Source of the DNA: Thiomargarita sp.
Lineage (GTDB): Bacteria > Pseudomonadota > Gammaproteobacteria > Beggiatoales > Beggiatoaceae
Direction: 5' to 3'
Assembly (NCBI GenBank): GCA_020721005.1
Contig: DYNP01000007.1
Span: forward strand, 124,001 to 188,000
DNA: 64,000 nucleotides
Both the position numbers and the translations under genes were made by a program. The first letter of the stretch is position 1, and every line of letters starts with the position of its first letter. The notes under the pieces are model-generated. The model made no database searches. It worked only from the letters and a program-made list of their open reading frames with translations, and was not told where the DNA came from. Positions 47,713-56,416 of the stretch are shown here, one piece after another.

Positions 47713-49857
47713 ATGGACTTTAGTGTCGAATTTGAAGATCCTTTATTACAATGCTTGGTTATCTTGACTCAATTGCATCATCAACCCAAATCTGCAGAGG
47801 CTTTAAAGGCTGGATTACCACTTGTAAATCATCGTTTTACTCCAGAATTATTTATTCGAGCTGCGGAACGGATTCATTTTTCAGCCCGTCTTGTAAAGCG
47901 GCAATTGACCAAGTTTACCTCATTGATGTTGCCTGCAGTGCTGTTACTGAAAGATGGGCACGCTTGTGTTTTGCTGGCAATGGGATCAAGTAAGCAAGTT
48001 AAAACAGCTCGGTTGCTTTTACCAGAGACTGGTCAGGGGGAAATGGAAATTTCTTGGGTTGATTTGCAGACAAATTATACTGGATATGCGTTATTTGCTC
48101 GACCTCATTACCATTTTGAGACCCATATTGAAGAAACTTTAGAAGCCGTTCCTCGCAGTTGGTTTTGGGGCACTTTGTTTAAGTCATGGGTGCTCTATGG
48201 GGAAGTTCTCATTGCCTCTTTCCTGATTAATTTATTCGCATTGGCTTCCCCATTGTTCATCATGAATGTTTATGATCGGGTTGTGCCCAATCATGCGGTT
48301 GAAACATTATGGGCTTTGGCAGTGGGGGCGGCCCTGGTATTTTGTTTTGATTTTTTGATGAGAAACTTGCGCGGTTATTTCATTGATATGGCTGGCAAAA
48401 AGTCAGATATTGTGGTTGCAAGTTTGATTTTTGAACAAGTATTGGGTACTCGTATGATAAATCATCCGCGTTCAATAGGTGCCTTTGCCAACCATGTGCA
48501 TGAATTTGAGACTTTGAGGGAATTTTTAACGTCGGCCAGTTTGACCACCTTGATTGATTTGCCATTTGCCTTGTTGTTTATTCTGGTAATTTGGAGTTTA
48601 CACCCCCAGTTGGCTATAGTTCCCTTGTCAGCTATGCCCATGGTGATTGTGTTGAGCGGTTTGATGCAATTCCCGTTACGAAAAGTGGTAAAACATAGTT
48701 TTCGGGCTGCCAGTCAAAAGCAAGCGTTGTTGGTGGAAGTGTTGAGTGGTTTAGAAGATATTAAGGCGTGCCGGGCAGAAGGCGCTATGCAAAGACGTTG
48801 GGAACAAATGGTGGGAGAGATTGCCAAAGCGGGTCTCAAATCTCGCTTTTTATCTGCTTTGACGGTTAATTTTGCTTTGTTTGTGCAGCAAATGACTGCA
48901 ATTTTTATGGTGGTGGTTGGAGTTTATTTGATCATGGAGAATGAGTTGACAATGGGAGGTCTTATTGCCAGCACTATTTTGGCAGGTCGAGCGATGTCAC
49001 CGCTGGCACAGATGGCCAGTTTGTTTACTCGTTATCATCAGGCAATGACTGCTTATCATTCGCTTAACAGGGTTATGCAGCAGGTTACGGAGCGTCCACG
49101 AGAACGGGACCGGGTGCATTGTTCGCAATTGCAGGGGAAATTGCAGTTTAAACAGGTCACTTTCTACTATCCTCAAGCAACGCTGCCAACTTTAAATGAG
49201 GTTGATTTTTCCTTGGACACAGGGCAAAAAGTGGGTATTATTGGACGGGTGGGCTGTGGAAAAAGTACCTTGTTTAAGTTAATTTTGGGGTTTTATGAGC
49301 CCGATAAAGGACATGTTTTATTGGAGGGATTGGACAGTCGACAGTTTGATCCAGTTGATATAAGACGTAATATTGGTTATGTGCCTCAGGAAGGGCAATT
49401 GTTTTATGGGACTGTGCGGGACAATATTGTGCTCAAAGCGCCTTATGTGGAAGATGAGCAGGTGTTGCGAGCGGTGCGGTTGGCCGGGTTAGATGAGTTG
49501 ATTGATCAGCATCCCTTGGGGTTGAATCGGTTGATTGGAGAAAGGGGGCAAGGTTTGTCCGGAGGGCAACGACAGGCTATTGTTTTGGCTCGGGCATTGT
49601 TATTGGATCCTCCGATCTTGTTGTTGGATGAGCCCACCAGTGCCATGGACAGTCGTTTGGAAATGTTATTAAAGAGTCGTTGGCAGACTTATTGGGTTGA
49701 TAAGACGGTGTTGTTGATTACTCATCGTATGTCTTTGTTATCATTGGTTGATCAGTTGATGGTTATGGAGGAAGGACGCGTTGTTATGATGGGGAACCGG
49801 GATTTTGTACTGGAGAGTTTGGGGCGGAGAACTGGGAATGCAAGCAGTCCCTCTTAA
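47713..49857 (+). CDS. LapB-type I secretion ABC transporter (permease-ATPase)
   Basis: This 714-residue protein combines a degenerate N-terminal peptidase-like domain (~1-125; DPLLQCLVILTQLH, LPAVLLLKDG), a six-helix ABC membrane domain (~155-440), and an ATPase domain. The ATPase has Walker A GRVGCGKST, the signature LSGGQRQ, Walker B LLLDEPTSAMD and the switch histidine in ITHRMS. The catalytic cysteine/histidine set of C39 peptidases is not evident, as in LapB/RtxB exporters that bind but do not cleave substrates. The frame also permits GTG 47659; MDFSVEFEDP at 47713 fits the family N-terminus. No membrane-fusion or TolC gene is adjacent. A 20-bp palindrome covers its stop codon. Confidence 0.9.
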   Translation: MDFSVEFEDPLLQCLVILTQLHHQPKSAEALKAGLPLVNHRFTPELFIRAAERIHFSARLVKRQLTKFTSLMLPAVLLLKDGHACVLLAMGSSKQVKTARLLLPETGQGEMEISWVDLQTNYTGYALFARPHYHFETHIEETLEAVPRSWFWGTLFKSWVLYGEVLIASFLINLFALASPLFIMNVYDRVVPNHAVETLWALAVGAALVFCFDFLMRNLRGYFIDMAGKKSDIVVASLIFEQVLGTRMINHPRSIGAFANHVHEFETLREFLTSASLTTLIDLPFALLFILVIWSLHPQLAIVPLSAMPMVIVLSGLMQFPLRKVVKHSFRAASQKQALLVEVLSGLEDIKACRAEGAMQRRWEQMVGEIAKAGLKSRFLSALTVNFALFVQQMTAIFMVVVGVYLIMENELTMGGLIASTILAGRAMSPLAQMASLFTRYHQAMTAYHSLNRVMQQVTERPRERDRVHCSQLQGKLQFKQVTFYYPQATLPTLNEVDFSLDTGQKVGIIGRVGCGKSTLFKLILGFYEPDKGHVLLEGLDSRQFDPVDIRRNIGYVPQEGQLFYGTVRDNIVLKAPYVEDEQVLRAVRLAGLDELIDQHPLGLNRLIGERGQGLSGGQRQAIVLARALLLDPPILLLDEPTSAMDSRLEMLLKSRWQTYWVDKTVLLITHRMSLLSLVDQLMVMEEGRVVMMGNRDFVLESLGRRTGNASSPS

Positions 49858-49868
49858 GCTTAAGAGGG
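49849..49868. other. Perfect 20-bp palindrome over the exporter stop codon
   Basis: CCCTCTTAAGCTTAAGAGGG is its own reverse complement and contains the TAA stop. It may form a 3' hairpin, but no T-tract follows, so a classical terminator is not supported. Confidence 0.7.
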
Positions 49869-49939
49869 AGTGTAATGAAGAAACTTGCCAGGTTTTTAAA
49901 AACTTTAGCAGGTTTGTTGTTCGACAGGATTGAGGCAGG

Positions 49940-50866
49940 TTATAATTTGTGTTTAAGCAATACAGCAGTCCCGGGTATTTGTACATATTCTAACAGGTGC
50001 CGGGTGACTGTATTCAGGGAGGAGGATTGAGAGGGGAATATTTTGTCATTGAGCAGTTGGGACAGGTTAATGGACAGGCCATAGTAGAGGTTTCGGGATT
50101 TTTCTTGGGAGTCGGTGCCATCGGTGGGTTGATAGCCTCTGGTCCCATAGCCCATGGCGAATTCTAGGTAACGTAATATGGGGTAACGATTTAAGGTGGG
50201 AATTCCACTGGCTTTGGTGATGAGAAGGTAGGTTTGCCCTGAATAGTCAGCGACAGGATCATAGTCATTTAAGCGTCTGGCATCTTTGGAGACCCAATAT
50301 TGGAGTCGGAGGTCCAGTAGGTTGTCTAGAGTTGGATGGGATTCTAAAAGTATGCCCAGGGAGATCCCGGTGAGGTTCATGAGGGCGTCTTCGGTGCTGA
50401 ATCCATATTCGGCAGTGAAACCGTCCATGATTTCGACGCCGGTCAGTAGAGCTCCGGAGGTTAAGCCGGCTAGCCAAGCAGATTGGGATTGGTCGTGGCC
50501 AGCCCATTGAAATCCTTTGGTAAGGAGGCGGGTAGCGGTGTAGGCTGAGAAACCGTGCCCCAGTTTATCGGCACCTCCATTGGGACTGTCTTGTCCAAAC
50601 CAGTGTTCTTGTCGGACTTCAAATTGGGAACTGCTGTTATCCCACCAAGAGGTAAAGCCATAGAGACCGGTGGCTAGGGTTAGTCCCGAAATCAATAGGG
50701 CAGTTCTGAATTTGGTGTCTTGAGGGGTGAGTAGAATTTGTTGTGCAGAGGGGTCTGGAGAATGGGGGGGAGGTGATGATGGGTATGAGTTGAGGGCCCA
50801 TGTTGGATTGGAAAGTATTCCCATATTCAAAATTAGCATGGGGAGCCAATGGGTTAGGTGTTTCAT
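49940..50866 (-). CDS. DUF2279-type periplasmic/envelope protein
   Basis: This 308-residue protein has a signal peptide (MKHLTHWLPMLILNMGILSNPTWA), a short proline-rich stretch, and then the DUF2279 (YfiM-like) core. The core shows NGGADKLGHGFSAYTATRLL, SGALLTGVEIMDGF and EYGFSTEDALMNLTGISLG, with conserved D-K-x-x-H and E-x-x-D/G patterns. A further C-terminal part (YLEFAMGYGTRGYQP, NLYYGLSINLSQLL) resembles outer-membrane strands. The family role is not known. It converges with the exporter gene. Confidence 0.8.
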   Translation of the reverse strand: MKHLTHWLPMLILNMGILSNPTWALNSYPSSPPPHSPDPSAQQILLTPQDTKFRTALLISGLTLATGLYGFTSWWDNSSSQFEVRQEHWFGQDSPNGGADKLGHGFSAYTATRLLTKGFQWAGHDQSQSAWLAGLTSGALLTGVEIMDGFTAEYGFSTEDALMNLTGISLGILLESHPTLDNLLDLRLQYWVSKDARRLNDYDPVADYSGQTYLLITKASGIPTLNRYPILRYLEFAMGYGTRGYQPTDGTDSQEKSRNLYYGLSINLSQLLNDKIFPSQSSSLNTVTRHLLEYVQIPGTAVLLKHKL

Positions 50867-51037
50867 TTGGGATTTAATTTTTGGGGTTTTGTTCTTAGCT
50901 ACTTTAGGGGTCTGGGTCAGAATTTTCAGTAACGAATAGGGGCATTTTTACCCCTTGCCCTATGCTGAGGATTTTATAAATTTTGTAAATTCTGATTCAG
51001 ACAGTTAGGAAATCTTGAGAATTCTGTAAATTCAGAG

Positions 51038-51634
51038 TCAGGTTAAGGTATGAAGTTGTTGGGTGACTTTTTCCATTTCTTTGTTTAAGATGAGAGGGAA
51101 TAGATCGAGTAGAATCGGGAGTTTTTGGAGAATGGCAGTTTCTTCTTCCTTGATTGGAGGGTTTAGAACGTAGGCTGCCACGTCTTGTCCCGTTCCTGGG
51201 TGACCGATGCCAATGCGCAGTCTCCAGAATTGAGTGGTACCTAAATGGGAGATAATATCCTTGAGCCCGTTGTGTTTGCCGTCTCCTCCGCCTTTTTTGA
51301 TTCGAAGTCGCCCGGGGGGGAAATCTAGGTCGTCATGCAGGATCAGAATGTGGTCAGTGGGAATTTTATAGTAGTGACTGAAAGCCAATACAGATTGACC
51401 GCTGCGATTCATGTAAGTTTGGGGTTTGAGCAGCCAGCACAGGGTGGTTTTGGAGGGGGAAGAGGGTTCTAGCCGGGCGAGGTCGGCTTGGAATTTGGAT
51501 TCGTGTCGAAAGGAGAGGTTGTGGTGGTGGGCGAGGTGGTCGAGTAGCCAGAAGCCGGCATTGTGTCTGGTATTGGCATAATAGGTCCCGGGGTTGCCGA
51601 GACCTACTATCAGGAGTGTAGTAAAATCAGACAT
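51038..51634 (-). CDS. pth: Peptidyl-tRNA hydrolase
   Basis: This enzyme frees tRNA from peptidyl-tRNA that drops off ribosomes. The 198-residue protein shows LIVGLGNPGTYYANTRHNAGFWLLD, with the active-site N-x-x-H pattern TRHNAG, then KPQTYMNRSGQSV and LILHDDLDFPPGRLRIKKGGGDGKHNGLKDI in pattern. Length is typical (194 in E. coli). It follows rplY by 13 nt in the conserved prs-rplY-pth order. Confidence 0.97.
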   Translation of the reverse strand: MSDFTTLLIVGLGNPGTYYANTRHNAGFWLLDHLAHHHNLSFRHESKFQADLARLEPSSPSKTTLCWLLKPQTYMNRSGQSVLAFSHYYKIPTDHILILHDDLDFPPGRLRIKKGGGDGKHNGLKDIISHLGTTQFWRLRIGIGHPGTGQDVAAYVLNPPIKEEETAILQKLPILLDLFPLILNKEMEKVTQQLHTLT

Positions 51635-51647
51635 TTAAGGGAGGTAA

Positions 51648-52280
51648 TCAGCTACCGGCAGGAGGTGTTATTTCACCTTCTTCAGCAGCAGTACCTCTGG
51701 GCAGATGTACGGAGACAACCGGTAAGTCGTGGTCTGGAGCAGTACTTGAAAGAAGGGCAGCAATTTCAACTCCAGCGGGAAGGGTCAGGTTGGAGAGGTG
51801 AATGGTGTGATTAAGCTGTACTTCAGATAGGTCAACTTCGATGAATTCAGGAAGGTTTTTGGCCAAACAACGCACTTCAACCTCAGAAAGGTGATGAGAA
51901 ATAACGCCTCCGCCTTGTTTTACTCCAGGGGATTTGTCTTCGTTAATGAAGTGAACCGGTATCCGCATGTACAGATATTCGGTTTCAGTGACTCGTTGTA
52001 GGTCAAGGTGGAGTAAAATAGGAAGGTAGGGATGACGTTGTAGGTCTTTAAGTACGGCTTTTTCGCTGGCTTGACCTTCAATGTGTAAGGTTAAAACGTG
52101 GGAGTAGAAGGACTCGTGTTGGCAATTTTTAAAGATATCATTGTGCGTAAGAGTCAAGGGTATGGGATCTTTACCTGCTCCGTATAGGATAGCGGGCATT
52201 TTGCCAGTTCGGCGTAAGCGGCGGCTCGCACCTTTTCCTTTGTCTTGCCGAATGTGTCCTTTGAGTTCGAATTGGTCCAT
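51648..52280 (-). CDS. rplY: 50S ribosomal protein L25, long (Ctc/TL5) form
   Basis: L25 binds 5S rRNA. At 210 residues this is the two-domain Ctc/TL5 form, with the RNA-binding N-terminal domain (GKGASRRLRRTGKMPAILYG, VLKDLQRHPYLPILLHLDLQRV) and a C-terminal beta domain ending in an acidic tail. GGAG precedes ATG 52280 by 9 nt, so the five-codon upstream extension is not used. Confidence 0.95.
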   Translation of the reverse strand: MDQFELKGHIRQDKGKGASRRLRRTGKMPAILYGAGKDPIPLTLTHNDIFKNCQHESFYSHVLTLHIEGQASEKAVLKDLQRHPYLPILLHLDLQRVTETEYLYMRIPVHFINEDKSPGVKQGGGVISHHLSEVEVRCLAKNLPEFIEVDLSEVQLNHTIHLSNLTLPAGVEIAALLSSTAPDHDLPVVSVHLPRGTAAEEGEITPPAGS

Positions 52281-52378
52281 GTAATGGGTCTCCATTTGAA
52301 ATAAAAAATCCCCAATCGGGGCTTGAGGGTTCTTCCTCCGCGACCAGAGGTAGATGAGGGGGGGTATTTTTGAGGGGG

Positions 52379-53329
52379 TTAGTCCATGAATAGGGAGCTG
52401 ACTGATTCTTCTTCGCTGATACGACGCATACTTTCTGCCAACATTTCTGCAATGCTGAGTTGTCTGATCTTTGAGCAGTGTAAGGCGTTGTCTTTTAGGG
52501 GAATGGTGTCCGTGACGACCAGTTCATCAAGTACTGATTTTTGTAGATTGTTTACGGCAGGTCCGGATAACACTGGATGGGTGCAGTAAGCAACTACTTT
52601 GGCAGCTCCTTGTCGTTTCAAAGCGGCTGCGGCCTCACAAAGGGTGCCAGCGGTGTCGACCATGTCGTCGATGATGACGCAGGTGCGATCTTCCACGTCG
52701 CCAATGATGTTCATGACTTTGGCTTCATTGGGTCCCGGTCGACGTTTGTCGATGATGGCAAGATCGGCTTCGTCGAGTTGTTTGGCCAGGGCTCGAGCTC
52801 GCACGACACCACCGACGTCTGGAGAGACGACCATAAGGTCGGGGTATTCATGGCGCCAGATGTCACTGACTAAAATAGGGGAGCTGTAGATATTGTCGAC
52901 GGGGAGGTCGAAGAAGCCTTGAATTTGATCGGCGTGCAAGTCTACGGTGAGTACCCGATTGGTGCCTACACTGGAAATCATGTCAGCAACTACGCGGGCT
53001 GTGATCGGCACTCTGGCGGAACGTGGACGTCGATCTTGACGGGAATAACCAAAATAGGGGATAACTGTAGTGATGCGTCCTGCTGAGGAACGCCTTACAG
53101 CGTCAACCAGGACCAACAGTTCCATGAGATTATCATTGGTAGGAGTACAGGTGGACTGGATGATGAAGACGTCCTTACCCCGCACATTTTCTTGAATTTC
53201 TACCATGATTTCATCGTCACTGAATCGTCCGACGATGGCTTTACCCAGTGGCAAATTGAGGTGTTTTGTGACTGCTTGTGCTAGGGCAGGATTGGCATTT
53301 CCTGCAAATACCTTCATGCGGTTAGACAC
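52379..53329 (-). CDS. prs: Ribose-phosphate pyrophosphokinase
   Basis: This enzyme makes PRPP from ribose 5-phosphate and ATP for nucleotide, histidine and tryptophan synthesis. The 316-residue protein contains [33 protein letters not shown] in pattern, [28 protein letters not shown] and the PRPP loop [12 protein letters not shown]. The start is GTG 53329 (GGGAG 8 nt upstream), which gives the usual short MxxxMKVF end. ATG 53317 is possible. Confidence 0.97.
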   Translation of the reverse strand: MSNRMKVFAGNANPALAQAVTKHLNLPLGKAIVGRFSDDEIMVEIQENVRGKDVFIIQSTCTPTNDNLMELLVLVDAVRRSSAGRITTVIPYFGYSRQDRRPRSARVPITARVVADMISSVGTNRVLTVDLHADQIQGFFDLPVDNIYSSPILVSDIWRHEYPDLMVVSPDVGGVVRARALAKQLDEADLAIIDKRRPGPNEAKVMNIIGDVEDRTCVIIDDMVDTAGTLCEAAAALKRQGAAKVVAYCTHPVLSGPAVNNLQKSVLDELVVTDTIPLKDNALHCSKIRQLSIAEMLAESMRRISEEESVSSLFMD

Positions 53330-53376
53330 ACCGACAACTCCCGCTTAGTATTTTTGAGGGTGATTTTGAGTGTGGA

Positions 53377-53451
53377 TGGCTGGGGTGCTAGGATTCGAAC
53401 CTAGGGATGCTGGGATCAAAACCCAGTGCCTTACCGCTTGGCTACACCCCA
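53377..53451 (-). tRNA. tRNA-Gln (anticodon TTG)
   Basis: A full cloverleaf is visible on the minus strand. The acceptor TGGGGTG pairs with CACCCCA. The anticodon stem CTGGG/CCCAG encloses loop TTTTGAT with anticodon TTG. A TTCGAAT T-loop is present, and the 3' CCA is encoded. The position between ispE and prs is conserved in gammaproteobacteria. Confidence 0.96.
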
Positions 53452-53486
53452 ATAATGAGTGTTGAGAGTTTATAATAGCAGATTGT

Positions 53487-54347
53487 TTATGAGTTGGCAA
53501 CCTTTCTGTTTATGGGAAAATCAACTGCGTAGCGGGCGGGAGATTGATTCCGACCGCGGGCGATAAATCCTTTCCATTGTTTGGGCAGTTGTTGTAGAAC
53601 AGAGGAGGCGCTTGTGGAGTCTGGAAAGCAGGCAAATATGCAGGAACCAGTGCCAGTCAAACGAGCTACCGCATGTTGATGGAGCCAGTCCAAAGCTTCT
53701 CCTACTTGAGGGTATATGGAGCGCACGACAGGTTCACACACGTTGCGGGTTTGACCGGCTTGAAAGTCGCGCAGTGTAACGGGTAACAGGTCTCGTGTCA
53801 AGTGAGGCGCGGCAAAAATTTCTGCCGTAGAAATTTGACAGCCGGGATAAATGACCAAGTACCAGGGCTCCTGTAATGGAATCGGTGTTAAAATATCGCC
53901 TACTCCTTCAGCCCAAGCGGCTTCTCCATGTAAAAAAATGGGAACATCAGCGCCCAGTTGGCGGCCGAGTTGTTGAAGGGTGGAGAGCGGGAGGTGCAGT
54001 TGCCACAGTTGGTTCAACGCAAGTAAGGTGGTGGCAGCATTGGAACTGCCTCCCCCTAATCCGGATCCCATGGGAATACGTTTATCAATGGTAATTATGG
54101 CCCCTTGCTGAGTGTTTGTAGCTTGTTGTAATTGGTAGGCGGCGCGTACAATGAGATTGTGTTCCGGGGCGATACCTTCCAATTGACAGTCAATACAGGG
54201 TAAATTGTGTAAGGTGAAAGAGAGTTCATCGCTGTAATCGAGAAATTGAAAAACCGTTTGGAGTTGATGATAACCATCGGTGCGGCGGCCAGTGATGTGT
54301 AAAAATAAGTTGAGTTTAGCCGGTGCTAACCAAGTCAGTTGAGTCAT
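53487..54347 (-). CDS. ispE: 4-diphosphocytidyl-2-C-methyl-D-erythritol kinase
   Basis: IspE is the GHMP-family kinase of the MEP isoprenoid pathway. The 286-residue protein shows APAKLNLFLHITGRRTDGYHQLQTVFQFLD in pattern, the ATP loop IPMGSGLGGGSSNAATTLLAL, and RLTGTGSCIFACF. It is the first gene of the ispE / tRNA-Gln / prs / rplY / pth group. The usual upstream lolB is absent; a divergent hydrolase-like gene is found instead. Confidence 0.97.
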   Translation of the reverse strand: MTQLTWLAPAKLNLFLHITGRRTDGYHQLQTVFQFLDYSDELSFTLHNLPCIDCQLEGIAPEHNLIVRAAYQLQQATNTQQGAIITIDKRIPMGSGLGGGSSNAATTLLALNQLWQLHLPLSTLQQLGRQLGADVPIFLHGEAAWAEGVGDILTPIPLQEPWYLVIYPGCQISTAEIFAAPHLTRDLLPVTLRDFQAGQTRNVCEPVVRSIYPQVGEALDWLHQHAVARLTGTGSCIFACFPDSTSASSVLQQLPKQWKGFIARGRNQSPARYAVDFPINRKVANS

Positions 54348-54418
54348 AATGGTGCCATTTGGCGTTTGGTGATGTCGCCAGTGTTGTTGAGTTACTTAAT
54401 ATTTTCAAGGAGTTATTA

Positions 54419-55066
54419 ATGGAGCTAACTACCTCTGCTGGAGAAGTATTTTATAGCTATGCGGTGGGTGACGAGCAGGCAAGTAGAGCCATCTTAATTA
54501 TTCACGATTGGTGGGGTATATTGGATTATAATCATCAATGGGCAGATGAGTTTGCTAAGGCGGGTTATCAAGCTTTGGTGATTGATCTATATGACGGATT
54601 TCATCCGGCAGATGCCAAGAAAGCCGGTGAGTATATGCGCAGTTTAAATCAAGAGGTGACTCATCGCAAATTACAAACGGCTCTCTTGTCCTTAAAAAAA
54701 TCCCAACGCAAGTTGGCTGTCTTGGGTTGGTCGTTTGGAGGACTGCAGGCGCAACAGGCCACTCTACAAAATCCTGATTTGGTGGATGCCACGATTTTTT
54801 TCTACTGCCGGAATTTGCTGAACAAATCCAATGCCAAATTGTTAAAGGGTCCAGTATTGGCGATTTTTGCGGAAACGGAACGCACTTGGCCGGACAAACA
54901 GGCAGAATTGGAGTATGTTATGGCGGAATCCAATCAGATTTTGGAATTACGTAGCTATGATGCTGATCACGGTTTTGTGAATCCAGAAAGTCCCCGCTTT
55001 GACCATGACGCTTCAGAAGACGCCCTGAAACTGAGTATTATGTTCTTAGACAAATACTTGGCTTGA
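54419..55066 (+). CDS. Dienelactone hydrolase-family alpha/beta hydrolase
   Basis: This 215-residue alpha/beta hydrolase is of the dienelactone-hydrolase type. It has the early IIHDWWGILDYNHQWADEFAKAGYQALVIDLYDG in pattern, a nucleophile elbow GWSFGG, and the catalytic histidine in DADHGF. The nucleophile is serine where classical DLH has cysteine. The frame extends upstream to 54359, but AAGGAG 6 nt before ATG 54419 fixes the start. It is divergent from ispE. The substrate cannot be inferred. Confidence 0.88.
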   Translation: MELTTSAGEVFYSYAVGDEQASRAILIIHDWWGILDYNHQWADEFAKAGYQALVIDLYDGFHPADAKKAGEYMRSLNQEVTHRKLQTALLSLKKSQRKLAVLGWSFGGLQAQQATLQNPDLVDATIFFYCRNLLNKSNAKLLKGPVLAIFAETERTWPDKQAELEYVMAESNQILELRSYDADHGFVNPESPRFDHDASEDALKLSIMFLDKYLA

Positions 55067-55192
55067 TTTTGGCAGCGTGCCCAATCCCAAAACCGGTTTT
55101 GGAGGCCATGAGAACCCTAGAAAATGGGGACTTTATCCTGAATTCCAAAACCTGTTTTGTTCTCCCCTTTAATATCTATGGGAATCTAACAG

Positions 55193-56209
55193 ATGAAATT
55201 CTCCCCTATTTGGCTACTTATCCCCCTGTCCTTTTTTCTCACCCACTGCACTGTGATCACGTCTTCCCCACCGGTCAAACCGAGAGCAATTGGCAGCATT
55301 TCATCCGCCCAATCTGCAGTTAAAACCATCACTACTTCCTCTTTATCATCCCCAATCATTTCTCAACTGCCTCCTCCTGCCCCCGATATTCCTCCTCTTT
55401 TGAATAATACTGCATCACTTATCGAATCCCCTATTTTACCTGCTTTACCAGAACAACTCCGTAAATTCTCCACCAAATCTGCCGTACCCGGAGGAATCAT
55501 CAGTTTAGCCATACCCTCACAAGCCACTGAACCTCCCAGGCTCCTATATCAACAACGCCCCGTACTGATACTTCCAGATCGAAATCAATGGATTGCCATT
55601 TTGGGTATACCGTTAGATGCCAAACCAGGATCACACACTTTACTCAATCCCGCCACCCAACAAACTTATCCTTTTAAAGTGATCTCAAAGTCCTACCCTA
55701 CACAACGCCTTAAAGTGGGGGCTCGACACGTCAATCCTTCCAAAGCCGATCTGGAACGCATCCAACGAGAAACGCCCCAAATTCAAGCCGCCCTGGCCAG
55801 TCCGTGGCGATTCACCGCCCACTCTCCTCTGCCTTTACTACAGCCTGTTCAGGGACGCGTTAGCAGTCCCTTTGGATTGCGTCGCTACTTCAATGGACAG
55901 CCCAGAAGTCCCCATAAAGGTTTAGATATCGCAGCCCCTCAAGGCACACCTGTGCTGTCTGCAGCCGATGGTCAAGTGGTAAATACAGGAGATTACTTCT
56001 TTTCAGGACTTACAATTTTTATCGATCATGGACAAGGAGTCGTCACTATGTACGGACATCTGCATGATATTCACGTTCAACCTGGAGAATCTGTACAACG
56101 TGGACAACCGATTGGCAGCGTAGGTAAAACGGGAAGAGCCACCGGACCTCACCTTCATTGGGGAGTCAGTCTCAACAATACTCTCATCGATCCCCAAGCC
56201 ACCCTATAA
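55193..56209 (+). CDS. M23 (LytM-type) peptidase lipoprotein
   Basis: This 338-residue protein begins with a lipoprotein signal peptide (MKFSPIWLLIPLSFFLTHC, lipid-bearing C19). A low-complexity linker and a beta-rich middle domain follow. The C-terminal LytM/M23 domain (~215-338) has SPFGLRRYFNG, zinc ligands in HKGLDIAAP (H..D) and the HLH of TGPHLHWG. The metal set appears complete, so it should be an active peptidoglycan endopeptidase in the periplasm. No cell-division gene is adjacent. Activity is inference from the motif. Confidence 0.92.
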   Translation: MKFSPIWLLIPLSFFLTHCTVITSSPPVKPRAIGSISSAQSAVKTITTSSLSSPIISQLPPPAPDIPPLLNNTASLIESPILPALPEQLRKFSTKSAVPGGIISLAIPSQATEPPRLLYQQRPVLILPDRNQWIAILGIPLDAKPGSHTLLNPATQQTYPFKVISKSYPTQRLKVGARHVNPSKADLERIQRETPQIQAALASPWRFTAHSPLPLLQPVQGRVSSPFGLRRYFNGQPRSPHKGLDIAAPQGTPVLSAADGQVVNTGDYFFSGLTIFIDHGQGVVTMYGHLHDIHVQPGESVQRGQPIGSVGKTGRATGPHLHWGVSLNNTLIDPQATL

Positions 56210-56416
56210 ACCCCTCAATCATCACTGCCCAAAAACAACTTGAACATCATTAACCAATTCTGATATTCTTTCCCCTTTACATGAGAAGTTACCCCCTAAC
56301 TTCCTATACTTAGGGCCTGTGACACTAGACTACATTGACAAAATCATTTTTCGGAGGGTAGTTGGTTACAAGCCTATTGCGTGATCTAATTTTACATCTA
56401 ACAGCAAGGAATTTCT

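Noticed and set aside
47713-48090. Active C39 bacteriocin-processing peptidase in the exporter
   Set aside because: The catalytic cysteine and histidine context is absent; the domain looks like the degenerate, non-cleaving type.
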